The position numbers were made by a program, and so were the translations under genes. From Branchiibius cervicis (GTDB lineage Bacteria > Actinomycetota > Actinomycetes > Actinomycetales > Dermatophilaceae), in contig NZ_JBHSWJ010000002.1 of the NCBI RefSeq assembly GCF_042661605.1, positions 2,976,001 through 3,040,000 of the forward strand: a stretch of 64,000 nt of DNA, given 5' to 3'. The notes under the pieces were generated by a model, which was given only the letters and a program-made list of their open reading frames with translations, was not told the DNA's origin and made no database searches. Shown piece after piece: positions 16,927 through 24,426 of the stretch (its first letter is position 1; each line of letters begins with the position of its first letter).

Positions 16927-17236
16927 TCAGGTCTTCTTCTTGTCATCCAGCACCCCGCCGATCGCGCCGCCCAGGATGACCCCGACCGACGCGCCGATCG
17001 CAGCCAGCTGCGACCCGTAGCGCAGGCGGGCCACCGAGGTGCTCACGGTGCCGCCCCCGCCCTCGTCACCCAAGGCGGTGAACTGGAAGCTGCCGAGGCC
17101 AGCACCGGCGATGACGACGGCGACCGGGCTCAACGGTCAGGTCGCCGTCGGCGGCCTTCATGATCCGCTCGGTCTCGGCGCGCATCGCGTGCATCAGGTC
17201 GCTCATCCCGGTGACGCCGCGCAGGGTCTTCTCCAT
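16927..17236 (-). CDS. Small hypothetical protein (apparent frameshift)
   Basis: The ATG near 17236 has GGAGG eight bases upstream and encodes MEKTLRGVTGMSDLMHAMRA and a short polar segment ending DGDLTVE. Reading then stays plausible only by moving frame at about 17118-17127 (removing one base in GAGCCCGG), giving a hydrophobic segment VAVVIAGAGLGSF and a glycine-zipper-like stretch SVGVILGGAIGGVLDDKKK. The reconstructed protein has about 102 residues. Unlike most breaks here, this one needs a base removed. Function unknown. Glycine-zipper tails often associate with membranes. Confidence 0.45.
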
Positions 17237-17360
17237 GGTTCCTACCTCCTGGTCGGGGCCGCAGAGTGCGGCCGCTTCCCCTTGAGGAGTCGCCGTCGGC
17301 GCCGGGACGGACGGTTCCGGCCCGCCGTCGATCAAGCCGGCCAGCCGTTGCGCGATCGGC

Positions 17361-18152
17361 TCAGCCGACGAACCCCACCTGTCCGGCGCTGCTCGGGAAC
17401 CGGTCGCGCAGCCGGTCGGCCACCTCGATCAGGACCGGTGCGATCTGCGGCACCTTCTCCTCGGTCACCCGGCTGTTGGGCCCCGAGATGGACACGGCCG
17501 CGGGGAACGGCAGACCCCGCACCGCCGCCGCCACGCACCGCACGCCCGGCTCCTGCTCACCGTCGTCGATCGCGTAACCGCGCTCGCGGATCTGCTCGAT
17601 GTCGGCCATCATCGCCTCGGGCGTGGTGATGGTGTGCGCCGTGATCGCGGGCATCCGGGTTCGTCTGAGCAGCGCGAGGATCCGATCGTCGGGCAGTTCG
17701 GCGAGCATCGCCTTGCCGACGCCGGTGCAGTGCGGTGACACCGCCCGCCCCACTTCGGTGAACATCCGCATGGTGTGCGGCGAGGGTGCCTGGCCGACGT
17801 AGATCGCCAGATCGCCCTGCAGGATGGCCAGATTGGCGGTCTCCTCGAACTGCTCGACGAGTCCGGCGAGCTCACCGTGCGCCCACACGTCCAGCCCGCG
17901 GCTGGCGGACTGCCCCAAGCGGATCAGCCGTAGCCCGAGGGCGTAGCGCCGCGAGTTGTCCTGGCGCACATAGCCCTCGTTGGACAGGAAACGCAGCAAC
18001 CGGTGGATCGTCGGCAGCGGGATGTCGGTCATCTCCGCCAGCTCGGAGATCCCGACCGGTCGCCCCGCATCGGCGAGTCGTTCCAGTAGCAGAAAGGCGC
18101 GATCCAGCGATTGAACCCGTTCGCTGGCCTTGGGCCCGTCCTTTTCCGTCAT
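17361..18152 (-). CDS. IclR-family repressor of glyoxylate genes (AllR-like)
   Basis: 263 residues. An N-terminal winged helix (residues about 14-75, LDRAFLLLERLADAGRPVGI, LPTIHRLLRFLSNEGYV) is followed by an IclR effector domain with HCTGVGKAMLAELP and the conserved VRCVAAAVRG region. It diverges from the hyi-glxR-gcl-glxK operon. A perfect 15-bp palindrome overlaps its own ATG and two similar boxes lie in the target promoter. IclR-family AllR proteins repress gcl operons and respond to glyoxylate or allantoin-related ligands. That identity is inferred from context. Confidence 0.88.
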   Translation of the reverse strand: MTEKDGPKASERVQSLDRAFLLLERLADAGRPVGISELAEMTDIPLPTIHRLLRFLSNEGYVRQDNSRRYALGLRLIRLGQSASRGLDVWAHGELAGLVEQFEETANLAILQGDLAIYVGQAPSPHTMRMFTEVGRAVSPHCTGVGKAMLAELPDDRILALLRRTRMPAITAHTITTPEAMMADIEQIRERGYAIDDGEQEPGVRCVAAAVRGLPFPAAVSISGPNSRVTEEKVPQIAPVLIEVADRLRDRFPSSAGQVGFVG

Positions 18153-18158
18153 ACGGAA
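18144..18158. promoter_or_regulatory. IclR-type operator over the repressor start codon
   Basis: TTCCGTCATACGGAA is a perfect six-base-arm palindrome around a 3-base centre. The repressor ATG (18150-18152, minus strand) is its centre, so bound protein would block the gene's own start region. It matches the boxes at 18209 and 18230, which supports autoregulation. Confidence 0.7.
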
Positions 18159-18180
18159 GACAGTAACCGATAGCGAACCC

Positions 18181-18244
18181 TTGACGTGCGCGGCGTCACG
18201 TCTTAGTGTTCCGTATTACAGAAACAAATTTCCGTATTACGGAA
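18181..18244 (+). promoter_or_regulatory. Promoter and paired IclR-type operators of the gcl operon
   Basis: TTGACG (18181-18186) and TAGTGT (18204-18209), 17 bases apart, form a credible -35/-10 pair. Box 1, TTCCGTATTACAGAA (18209-18223), covers the expected transcription start. Box 2, TTCCGTATTACGGAA (18230-18244), has perfect arms. They are 21 bp apart, two helical turns, so dimers would bind the same face. This layout fits repression. Confidence 0.75.
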
Positions 18245-18252
18245 GGTTGCCC

Positions 18253-19050
18253 ATGTCGCTCCGTTACGCAGTCAACTGCTCCCTCCTCTTCACGGAGGTG
18301 CCCCTTCTCGAACGCCCCCGGGCCGCCGCCGACGCCGGCTTCTCCGCCGTCGAGTTCTGGTGGCCGTGGCCGGACCAGCCGGTGCCCGCGGACCAGGACG
18401 TCGACGCCTTCGTGCGTGCGGTGCGCGATGCCGGAGTGCAACTCATCGGCTTGAACTTCTGGGCCGCCGACCTAACCGGCCCCGACTGCGGTGTCGTGTC
18501 ACTGCCCGGCCGTGAGCAGGACTTCCGAGACAACGTTGCCGTGGTGGCCTCGATCGGCGCCCAACTCGACGTGCCGGCGTTCAACGCGCTCTACGGCAAC
18601 CGCCTCGAAGGCGTCGATGCTGCCGAGCAGGACGCCGTGGCTACCGACAACCTGCGGTACGCCGCCAAGACCGTCGGCACCGACCGCACCGTGCTCGTCG
18701 AGATGGTCAGCGGACCCAAGCCATACCCGCTGCGTACGGCCGCGGACGTGGCCGGCGTACTCGACCGGGTCGGTGAACCCAACGTCCGCATGCTGTTCGA
18801 CATCTTCCACCTCGCGGGCAACGGCGACGACGTGAGCACCGCCATCGACACGTACGCCGATCGCATTGCCCACGTGCAGGTCGCCGACCTGCCGGGTCGG
18901 CACGAGCCGGGCACCGGCGAACTACCCATCGCCGAGCACCTGGCGCACCTCGAGCGCGCCGGCTACGACGGCCGGGTGGCGCTGGAATACCTCCCCGCCA
19001 CCAACACCACCGACAGCCTCACCTGGTTGCCGCGCGAAGCGCGCGGCTGA
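18253..19050 (+). CDS. hyi: Hydroxypyruvate isomerase
   Basis: 265 residues of the AP-endonuclease-2-like TIM-barrel family. Visible blocks are YAVNCSLLFTEVPLLERPRA, AGFSAVEFWWPW, a region with FNALYGNRL, and the metal-site segments VLVEMVSGPKPYPL, MLFDIFHLAGNGDD and HVQVADLPGRHEPGTGEL. The ATG at 18253 lies just after the second IclR box. Hyi interconverts hydroxypyruvate and tartronate semialdehyde, adjoining the product of gcl. First gene of the hyi-glxR-gcl-glxK operon. Confidence 0.92.
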   Translation: MSLRYAVNCSLLFTEVPLLERPRAAADAGFSAVEFWWPWPDQPVPADQDVDAFVRAVRDAGVQLIGLNFWAADLTGPDCGVVSLPGREQDFRDNVAVVASIGAQLDVPAFNALYGNRLEGVDAAEQDAVATDNLRYAAKTVGTDRTVLVEMVSGPKPYPLRTAADVAGVLDRVGEPNVRMLFDIFHLAGNGDDVSTAIDTYADRIAHVQVADLPGRHEPGTGELPIAEHLAHLERAGYDGRVALEYLPATNTTDSLTWLPREARG

Positions 19051-19077
19051 GCCGAAAACCGTTAGGAGCCAGCAGAT

Positions 19078-19968
19078 ATGAGCACCATCGCATTCATCGG
19101 CCTGGGCATCATGGGTGCCCCGATGGCCGGTCACCTGGTCGACGCCGGGCACACCGTCGTGGGCTACAACCGCAGCCAGGGCGCCATCGACACCCTCGTG
19201 TCCCGCGGCGGCAAGGGCGCGACCAGCGTCGCCGACGCCGTGGCCGAGGCCGAGGTCGTCATCACGATGGTCCCCGACTCCCCCGACGTGCTGGGCGTCG
19301 CACTCGGCGAGGACGGCATCTACGCCAACGCCAAGCCGGGCACGTTGCACATCGACATGTCGACCATTCGTCCGGACGTCGCGGTGCAGCTGGCCGAGGC
19401 AGGCAGCGAGCGCGGGATCCGGGTCATCGACGCACCCGTGAGCGGCGGCGAGGCCGGTGCCAAGGAAGCGATCTTGTCCATCATGGTCGGAGGTGCGGAC
19501 GACGACGTCGCCGCAGCCACGCCGTACCTGGAAGTGGTCGGTAAGACCATCGTGCACGTCGGGCCGGCGGGTTCGGGCCAGACCGTCAAGGCTGCCAACC
19601 AGCTGATCGTCGCGGGCAACTACGAGCTGGTCGCCGAGGCCATCGTGCTGCTGCGTGCGTACGGCGTGGACGCCGAAGCGGGGTTGAAGGCGCTCGCTGG
19701 CGGCCTCGCGGGAAGCACCGTCCTGAACCGCAAGGGCGCCAGCATGCTGGCCGGTGACTTCAAGCCCGGCTTCCGGATCGACCTGCACCACAAGGACATG
19801 GGCATCATCCTGGAGTCCGCCCGGGCCAAGGGCGTGGCGATCCCGCTCGGCTCGGTCACCGCCCAGCTGATCGGCTCGCTGCGCGCCCAGGGCGATGGCG
19901 GCCTGGACCACTCCGCGCTGCTGCGCGGGGTGGAGCGTCTGTCCGGTCAGGAGGTGTCGGGCTCATGA
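19078..19968 (+). CDS. glxR: Tartronate semialdehyde reductase (2-hydroxy-3-oxopropionate reductase)
   Basis: 296 residues of the beta-hydroxyacid dehydrogenase family. The N-terminal Rossmann motif is IGLGIMGAPMAGHLVDAGH. The substrate signature DAPVSGGEAGAKE and the catalytic-lysine region GQTVKAANQLIVAGNYEL follow, with a C-terminal KDMGIILESARAKGV helix. It reduces tartronate semialdehyde made by Gcl to D-glycerate using NAD(P)H. The ribosome site is TTAGGAG, and the stop overlaps the gcl ATG. Confidence 0.93.
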   Translation: MSTIAFIGLGIMGAPMAGHLVDAGHTVVGYNRSQGAIDTLVSRGGKGATSVADAVAEAEVVITMVPDSPDVLGVALGEDGIYANAKPGTLHIDMSTIRPDVAVQLAEAGSERGIRVIDAPVSGGEAGAKEAILSIMVGGADDDVAAATPYLEVVGKTIVHVGPAGSGQTVKAANQLIVAGNYELVAEAIVLLRAYGVDAEAGLKALAGGLAGSTVLNRKGASMLAGDFKPGFRIDLHHKDMGIILESARAKGVAIPLGSVTAQLIGSLRAQGDGGLDHSALLRGVERLSGQEVSGS

Positions 19969-21728
19969 CGAAGATGCGAGCCGTCGACGCGGCGGTGAAG
20001 ATTCTCGAGCTCGAAGGCGCCACCACGGCGTTCGGTCTGCCGGGTGCGGCGATCAACCCGTTCTACGACGCAATGCGCGAGCACGGCGGGATCAAGCACA
20101 TCCTGGCCCGGCACGTCGAAGGTGCCTCCCACATGGCCGAGGGATTCACCCGGGCAGCTGCCGGCAACATCGGCGTCTGCATCGGCACGTCCGGCCCGGC
20201 GGGCACCGACATGATCACGGGTCTCTATTCGGCCAGCGCCGACTCGATCCCGATCCTGTGCATCACCGGCCAGGCCCCCGTGGCCCGGCTGCACAAGGAG
20301 GACTTCCAGGCGATCAACATCGCGGACATTGCCGCGCCGGTCACCAAGGCCGCTACGACCGTCCTCGAACCTGCCCAGGTGCCGGGCGTTTTCCAGCAGG
20401 CGTTCCATCTGATGCGATCGGGCCGACCCGGCCCGGTGCTGATCGACCTGCCGTTCGACGTGCAGATGGCTGAGATCGACTTCGACCCCTCGACGTACGC
20501 ACCGCTGCCGGTGTACAAACCGGCGGCGACCAGAGCGCAGATCGACCACGCGCTGGACATGCTGGCCCGAGCACAGCGGCCGGTCATCGTGGCGGGCGGC
20601 GGAATCATCAACGCCGACGCTTCCTCGCTTCTGGTCCAATTCGCCGAGGCCGCGGGCATTCCGGTGATCCCGACGCTGATGGGTTGGGGCTCGATCCCGG
20701 ACGACCACCCGTTGATGGCAGGGATGGCGGGTCTGCAGACCTCGCAGCGCTACGGCAACGCGACCCTGCTGGAGTCGGACTTCGTGCTGGGTATCGGCAA
20801 CCGGTGGGCGAACCGTCACACAGGCGGGCTGGACATCTACCGGGCCGGTCGCACCTTCGTGCACGTCGACATCGAACCCACCCAGATCGGAAGGGTTTTC
20901 GCGCCCGATTACGGCATCGTTTCCGACGCCGGGGCCGCGCTGGATCTCTTCGTGTCGGCCGCGGCTGAGCGGGAGTTCCCGAACTGGGAGGTGTGGGTCA
21001 AGGACTGCCAGCAGCGCAAGCACACGATGCAGCGGCGGACGCACTTCGATGAGACTCCCATCAAACCGCAGCGGGTCTATGAGGAGATGAACCGCGCGTT
21101 CGATCGAGACACGGTCTATGTCTCCACGATCGGGTTGTCGCAGATCGCCGGCGGGCAGTTCCTGCACGTCTACGGTCCGCGGCACTGGATCAACGCCGGG
21201 CAGGCCGGTCCGCTGGGTTGGACGATGCCGGCGGCACTCGGCGTGGCGACCGCACGTCCCGATGCGCCCGTCGTCGCGTTGTCGGGCGATTACGACTTCC
21301 AGTTCATGCTCGAAGAACTGGCCGTCGGCGCGCAGTTCAACATCCCCTACGTGCACGTCCTGGTCAACAACGCCTACCTCGGCTTGATCCGGCAGAGCCA
21401 GCGCGGATTCTCGATGGATTACCACGTGCAGTTGTCCTTCGAGAACATCAACGCTCCCGAGCTGGGCGGCTACGGTGTCGATCACCTGAAAGTGGTTGAG
21501 GGCCTGGGGTGCCGGGCCATCCGGGTGCAGGATCCGGAGGAGCTGCCGCAGGCGTTCGCCGATGCGCAGAAGCTCTCCCAGGACCTGCGGGTGCCGGTGG
21601 TGGTCGAGGTCATCCTGGAACGAGTCACCAACATCGCGATGGGCACCGAGCTCGACAACGTGGTCGAATTCGAGGACCTGGCCTCCGTCGGTGCTGATGC
21701 ACCGACCGCTATCAGTCTGCTGGACTGA
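19965..21728 (+). CDS. gcl: Glyoxylate carboligase
   Basis: 587 residues, a ThDP-dependent enzyme that joins two glyoxylates into tartronate semialdehyde with loss of CO2. The key feature is visible: where most ThDP enzymes have the catalytic Glu, Gcl has Val, here Val51 in LARHVEGASHMAEG. Other blocks are GTSGPAGTDMITGLYSASAD, the FAD-related middle domain and the ThDP/Mg motif SGDYDFQFMLEELAVGAQFN with NNAYLGLIRQ. Length and order match the family. It is the committed step of the glycerate pathway. Confidence 0.95.
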   Translation: MTKMRAVDAAVKILELEGATTAFGLPGAAINPFYDAMREHGGIKHILARHVEGASHMAEGFTRAAAGNIGVCIGTSGPAGTDMITGLYSASADSIPILCITGQAPVARLHKEDFQAINIADIAAPVTKAATTVLEPAQVPGVFQQAFHLMRSGRPGPVLIDLPFDVQMAEIDFDPSTYAPLPVYKPAATRAQIDHALDMLARAQRPVIVAGGGIINADASSLLVQFAEAAGIPVIPTLMGWGSIPDDHPLMAGMAGLQTSQRYGNATLLESDFVLGIGNRWANRHTGGLDIYRAGRTFVHVDIEPTQIGRVFAPDYGIVSDAGAALDLFVSAAAEREFPNWEVWVKDCQQRKHTMQRRTHFDETPIKPQRVYEEMNRAFDRDTVYVSTIGLSQIAGGQFLHVYGPRHWINAGQAGPLGWTMPAALGVATARPDAPVVALSGDYDFQFMLEELAVGAQFNIPYVHVLVNNAYLGLIRQSQRGFSMDYHVQLSFENINAPELGGYGVDHLKVVEGLGCRAIRVQDPEELPQAFADAQKLSQDLRVPVVVEVILERVTNIAMGTELDNVVEFEDLASVGADAPTAISLLD

Positions 21729-21732
21729 GGAC

Positions 21733-22848
21733 ATGCGCATCGTCGTTGCCCCGGACAAGTTCAAGGGGTCGCTGTCGGCCTCCGGGGTAGCGGCGGCGCT
21801 GGCGGACGGCTTGCGATCGGTCCTACCGACCGCGCAGATCGTCCTGCTGCCCGTCGCGGACGGCGGCGACGGCACCGTGGCGGCCGCCGTCGCAGCGGGT
21901 TTCACCCAGCACCAGGTCCTCGTTGACGGCCCCGTCGGCGACCCGGTGTCTGCCCCCTTCGCGGTCAACGGCGACCGCGCAGTGGTGGAACTCGCTGCGG
22001 CGTGCGGGCTTTCGCTGCTGCCCGGCGGGGCGCTGGCACCCATGGAGGCGTCGACGTACGGACTCGGCCAGGTCATCGACGCCGCTCTCGCGACCGGAGC
22101 CCGCGAGATCGTCGTCGGCCTGGGCGGGAGCGCCTCCACCGACGGAGGCGCGGGCATGCTGGCCGCGCTCGGCGCCGGTCTGCTGGATGCTTCCGGTACG
22201 CCGATCGGCCGGGGTGGCGGGGCTCTGTCCGCTATCGCTTCGGTCTCGTTGGAGTCTGTCCGTCGGCGTCTCGACGGCGCATCGGTGGTCGTGGCCTCCG
22301 ACGTCACGAACCCGTTGCTCGGATCCGACGGTGCAGCAGCGGTATTCGGACCCCAGAAGGGAGCCTCGCCCAGTCAGGTGGCGGCACTGGATGCAGCGCT
22401 GGGACGGTGGGCCGACGTACTCGCACCCGTCCTGGGCGCCGACTTCCGGGACACGCCGGGCGCGGGGGCGGCGGGCGGCGCCGGCTTCGGCGCGCTGGCC
22501 GGACTCAGCGCACGCTTGGAGCCCGGGATCGACCTGATTCTGTCGTTACTGGACTTCGACGCAGCGGTCGCCGACGCGGACCTGGTGATCACCGGTGAAG
22601 GGTCCCTGGACGAGCAGTCCCTCGCCGGCAAGGCACCCGTCGGAGTGTCCGAAGCGGCGGCGCGACATGGCGTGCCCGTGATCGCTGTGGCGGGACGGTT
22701 GCAGTTGCCGCTGTCGCGACTAGGGCAGGCCGGGATCGAAAACGCCTGGGCGCTCTCGGATCTCGAACCCGACGTCGCGCGCTCGATCGCCGAAGCGGAC
22801 AGGTTGCTGCAAGAAGTGGGTCGACGGATCGCCGCCCACTACGCCTGA
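21733..22848 (+). CDS. glxK: Glycerate kinase, GlxK family
   Basis: 371 residues. It starts MRIVVAPDKFKGSLSA, the family signature, and contains LLPVADGGDGT, EASTYGLGQVIDAAL, GLGGSASTDGGAGMLAALG and TGEGSLDEQSLAGKAPVGV. It phosphorylates D-glycerate, feeding glycolysis from the gcl pathway. It begins four bases after gcl and ends the operon. An eight-base-pair hairpin overlaps its stop codon. Confidence 0.93.
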   Translation: MRIVVAPDKFKGSLSASGVAAALADGLRSVLPTAQIVLLPVADGGDGTVAAAVAAGFTQHQVLVDGPVGDPVSAPFAVNGDRAVVELAAACGLSLLPGGALAPMEASTYGLGQVIDAALATGAREIVVGLGGSASTDGGAGMLAALGAGLLDASGTPIGRGGGALSAIASVSLESVRRRLDGASVVVASDVTNPLLGSDGAAAVFGPQKGASPSQVAALDAALGRWADVLAPVLGADFRDTPGAGAAGGAGFGALAGLSARLEPGIDLILSLLDFDAAVADADLVITGEGSLDEQSLAGKAPVGVSEAAARHGVPVIAVAGRLQLPLSRLGQAGIENAWALSDLEPDVARSIAEADRLLQEVGRRIAAHYA

Positions 22849-22868
22849 CCTCCCTTACCCGGAGGTCA
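22846..22868 (+). terminator. Weak hairpin at the end of the gcl operon
   Basis: TGACCTCC and GGAGGTCA pair perfectly around CTTACCC. The stem includes the glxK stop codon. It is short and has no T-run, so termination is only possible, not shown. Confidence 0.35.
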
Positions 22869-23044
22869 TGCGCGGTGTGTCGGCGGCCGCTCTCTTGAGC
22901 ACCTCACATGACCACAGCGATCCGGCCGTGCGCCTCTACCTCCGCTCCGGCTGGCAGAGCTTGGGCATGGTGAGTCCCGGCGTTCAGATCATGGGTCGCA
23001 AGAATGGCGCATGTGTCACCGGGTCGCCGATGGCAGTGCCGTAA
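22868..23044 (+). pseudogene. C-terminal fragment of a GNAT acetyltransferase
   Basis: 58 codons in frame to a TAA at 23042, reading RGVSAAALLSTS, DPAVRLYLRSGW and QSLGMV. This is the last strand-helix region of GNAT enzymes (xNPAxxLYxxxGF). The acetyl-CoA-binding loop that should precede it is absent because glxK occupies that space. It is therefore a remnant, or a decayed gene cut by an old rearrangement. The GGAGG near its ATG is too close to work well. Confidence 0.45.
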
Positions 23045-23117
23045 GCCCATCAGGTGTCGGCTTCTTGCGGGTGCGCTCGTGGTGTCTGGCAAGGCGGCCG
23101 ACTGGCATGCTGGAGCG

Positions 23118-23411
23118 ATGAGCGACGTGATCATCACCGACAACCCCGCCGAAAGCCGCTACGAGGCGCACATCGACGGCGTTCTCGCCGGGTTCGCGGT
23201 CTATCAACTGACCGACGAGCTGATCGTCTTCACGCACACCGAGGTGCAGCCGGAGTTCGAGGGGCACGGCGTGGCCTCCACCCTGGTGCGGGAGTCGCTG
23301 GCCGACGTACGGGCCAAGGGTCAGCGCAAGGTGATGCCGCTGTGCCCGTTCTACAAGTCGTACATGTCCAAGCACCGTGAGGATTACGCCGACCTGATCT
23401 ACGGCTCCTGA
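23118..23411 (+). CDS. Short GNAT-like N-acetyltransferase (YjdJ/GTL3B type)
   Basis: 97 residues. It has the compact fold of the Acetyltransf_CG family: an N-terminal strand pair (AHIDGVLAGFAVYQLTDELI), FTHTEVQPEFEGHGVASTLV with the acetyl-CoA loop, and the closing motif VMPLCPFYKSYMSKHREDYADL. The PLCPF..SY motif is diagnostic of this subfamily, whose substrates are mostly unknown. It is a complete single gene, probably transcribed alone. Confidence 0.85.
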   Translation: MSDVIITDNPAESRYEAHIDGVLAGFAVYQLTDELIVFTHTEVQPEFEGHGVASTLVRESLADVRAKGQRKVMPLCPFYKSYMSKHREDYADLIYGS

Positions 23412-23412
23412 G

Positions 23413-23871
23413 TCACAGCGGCCGAGCCCCGGCCGCGATCAGCACGCGCGCGAACTCGTCGGCGTACCCCGACTCGCGTGCTGTCTTCATCGTGTTGCCC
23501 GAGAAGCGGTTGATCCGCTCCTGGCTCACGGTCGCCTCAACCAGTCCGTCCGGCGTCTGCAACGTCACGGGATGCACCCGGAACCCGCTACCGGCGCGCA
23601 CCCCGACCGACGGGCAGGGGTAGCGCCACACCGGCGCCTGCGCACCGGTGGGGGTGAAGGACAACCATCCGGCGGTGACGTCGAACAGGCCCTGCCGACC
23701 GGTGGTGTCGCCGAACATGCCGGTGTGCACAGACGCGTTCCACGTGCCTTCCGGGCCGGGCGCGGATCGGACGCCCAGGCCGGCCTCGCGCCGGGGTAGG
23801 AAGGCCACCACGAGGATGCCGCCGATGAGCAGGAACCCGGCGAGAACCGACACGAGCGCGATCCAGACCAT
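23413..23871 (-). CDS. Membrane-anchored hypothetical protein
   Basis: 152 residues with one N-terminal helix (IALVSVLAGFLLIGGILVVA), a basic step PRRE and a soluble domain rich in beta-strand-like segments (GLFDVTAGWLSFTPTG, PVWRYPCPSVGVRAG). One Cys only. No family recognised. It is convergent with the acetyltransferase gene, with one base between the stops. Confidence 0.65.
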   Translation of the reverse strand: MVWIALVSVLAGFLLIGGILVVAFLPRREAGLGVRSAPGPEGTWNASVHTGMFGDTTGRQGLFDVTAGWLSFTPTGAQAPVWRYPCPSVGVRAGSGFRVHPVTLQTPDGLVEATVSQERINRFSGNTMKTARESGYADEFARVLIAAGARPL

Positions 23872-23955
23872 GGCGTCATCGTGCCACGGCCGGTTTGTCC
23901 GGGTGCCGACCTGGTCGTGGTCGGTTTGCTGTCCCGCCGGTCGGGTTCGCGGAGA

Positions 23956-24252
23956 CTATCGGTCGGCGATGACGTACGTCGCGCCGGCGGCGAGCGCTGT
24001 CACGGCCAGGACCGAGGGCCACGCGCCGATTTTCTTGGCCAGTGGGTGGGAAAGGCCGAAGGCGCTCACGTAAAGGGCGCTGAGCCCGGCCGTTGTGCCA
24101 GCTCCCTTGTGCTCCAACCATTCCCGGCCAGCGAGGACACCGGCGGCAGCCAGCGCCGCGCCCCCGAGAGGACGTACGCCGGTCGCCCGGGCCAGGCCGT
24201 ACCCTCCGATCAGTCCGGCGGCAACGAGCGGTGAGGTGAGCATCTTGGCCAT
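23956..24252 (-). CDS. Small hydrophobic membrane protein
   Basis: 98 residues from ATG 24252, the first plausible start. Three hydrophobic segments (near 5-25, 28-45 and 75-95) are separated by REWLEHKGAG and HPLAKKIGAW. The short loops and Gly/Ala-rich helices suggest a compact membrane bundle. No family or function recognised. It lies between two unrelated single genes. Confidence 0.6.
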   Translation of the reverse strand: MAKMLTSPLVAAGLIGGYGLARATGVRPLGGAALAAAGVLAGREWLEHKGAGTTAGLSALYVSAFGLSHPLAKKIGAWPSVLAVTALAAGATYVIADR

Positions 24253-24426
24253 GCCTCCAGCGTATCCAGCGCGGACGACGGGCTTAGCCGAGGGCCTGTG
24301 GATGACGGGGCGCGGGCGTGAGTTGTCCACACCGTTCAGGTTGGCTCTCGTGAAGGCTTGCGGGTCGACGTAGCGTTTCCTCATACACCCGTACAGCTTC
24401 GGCGATGTCCTGGGGAGGTAACGCCA

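Noticed and set aside
19947..22307. Very long open frame on the minus strand opposite glxR, gcl and glxK
   Set aside because: Antisense shadow caused by GC-biased third positions. The translation is rich in Arg, His, Asp and Gly without motifs, while the plus strand encodes complete recognised enzymes.
11471..24380. GTAGCGTTTCC shared upstream of flp and the DUF222-HNH gene
   Set aside because: Eleven bases, no dyad, different distances to the starts and unrelated genes. Chance cannot be excluded.
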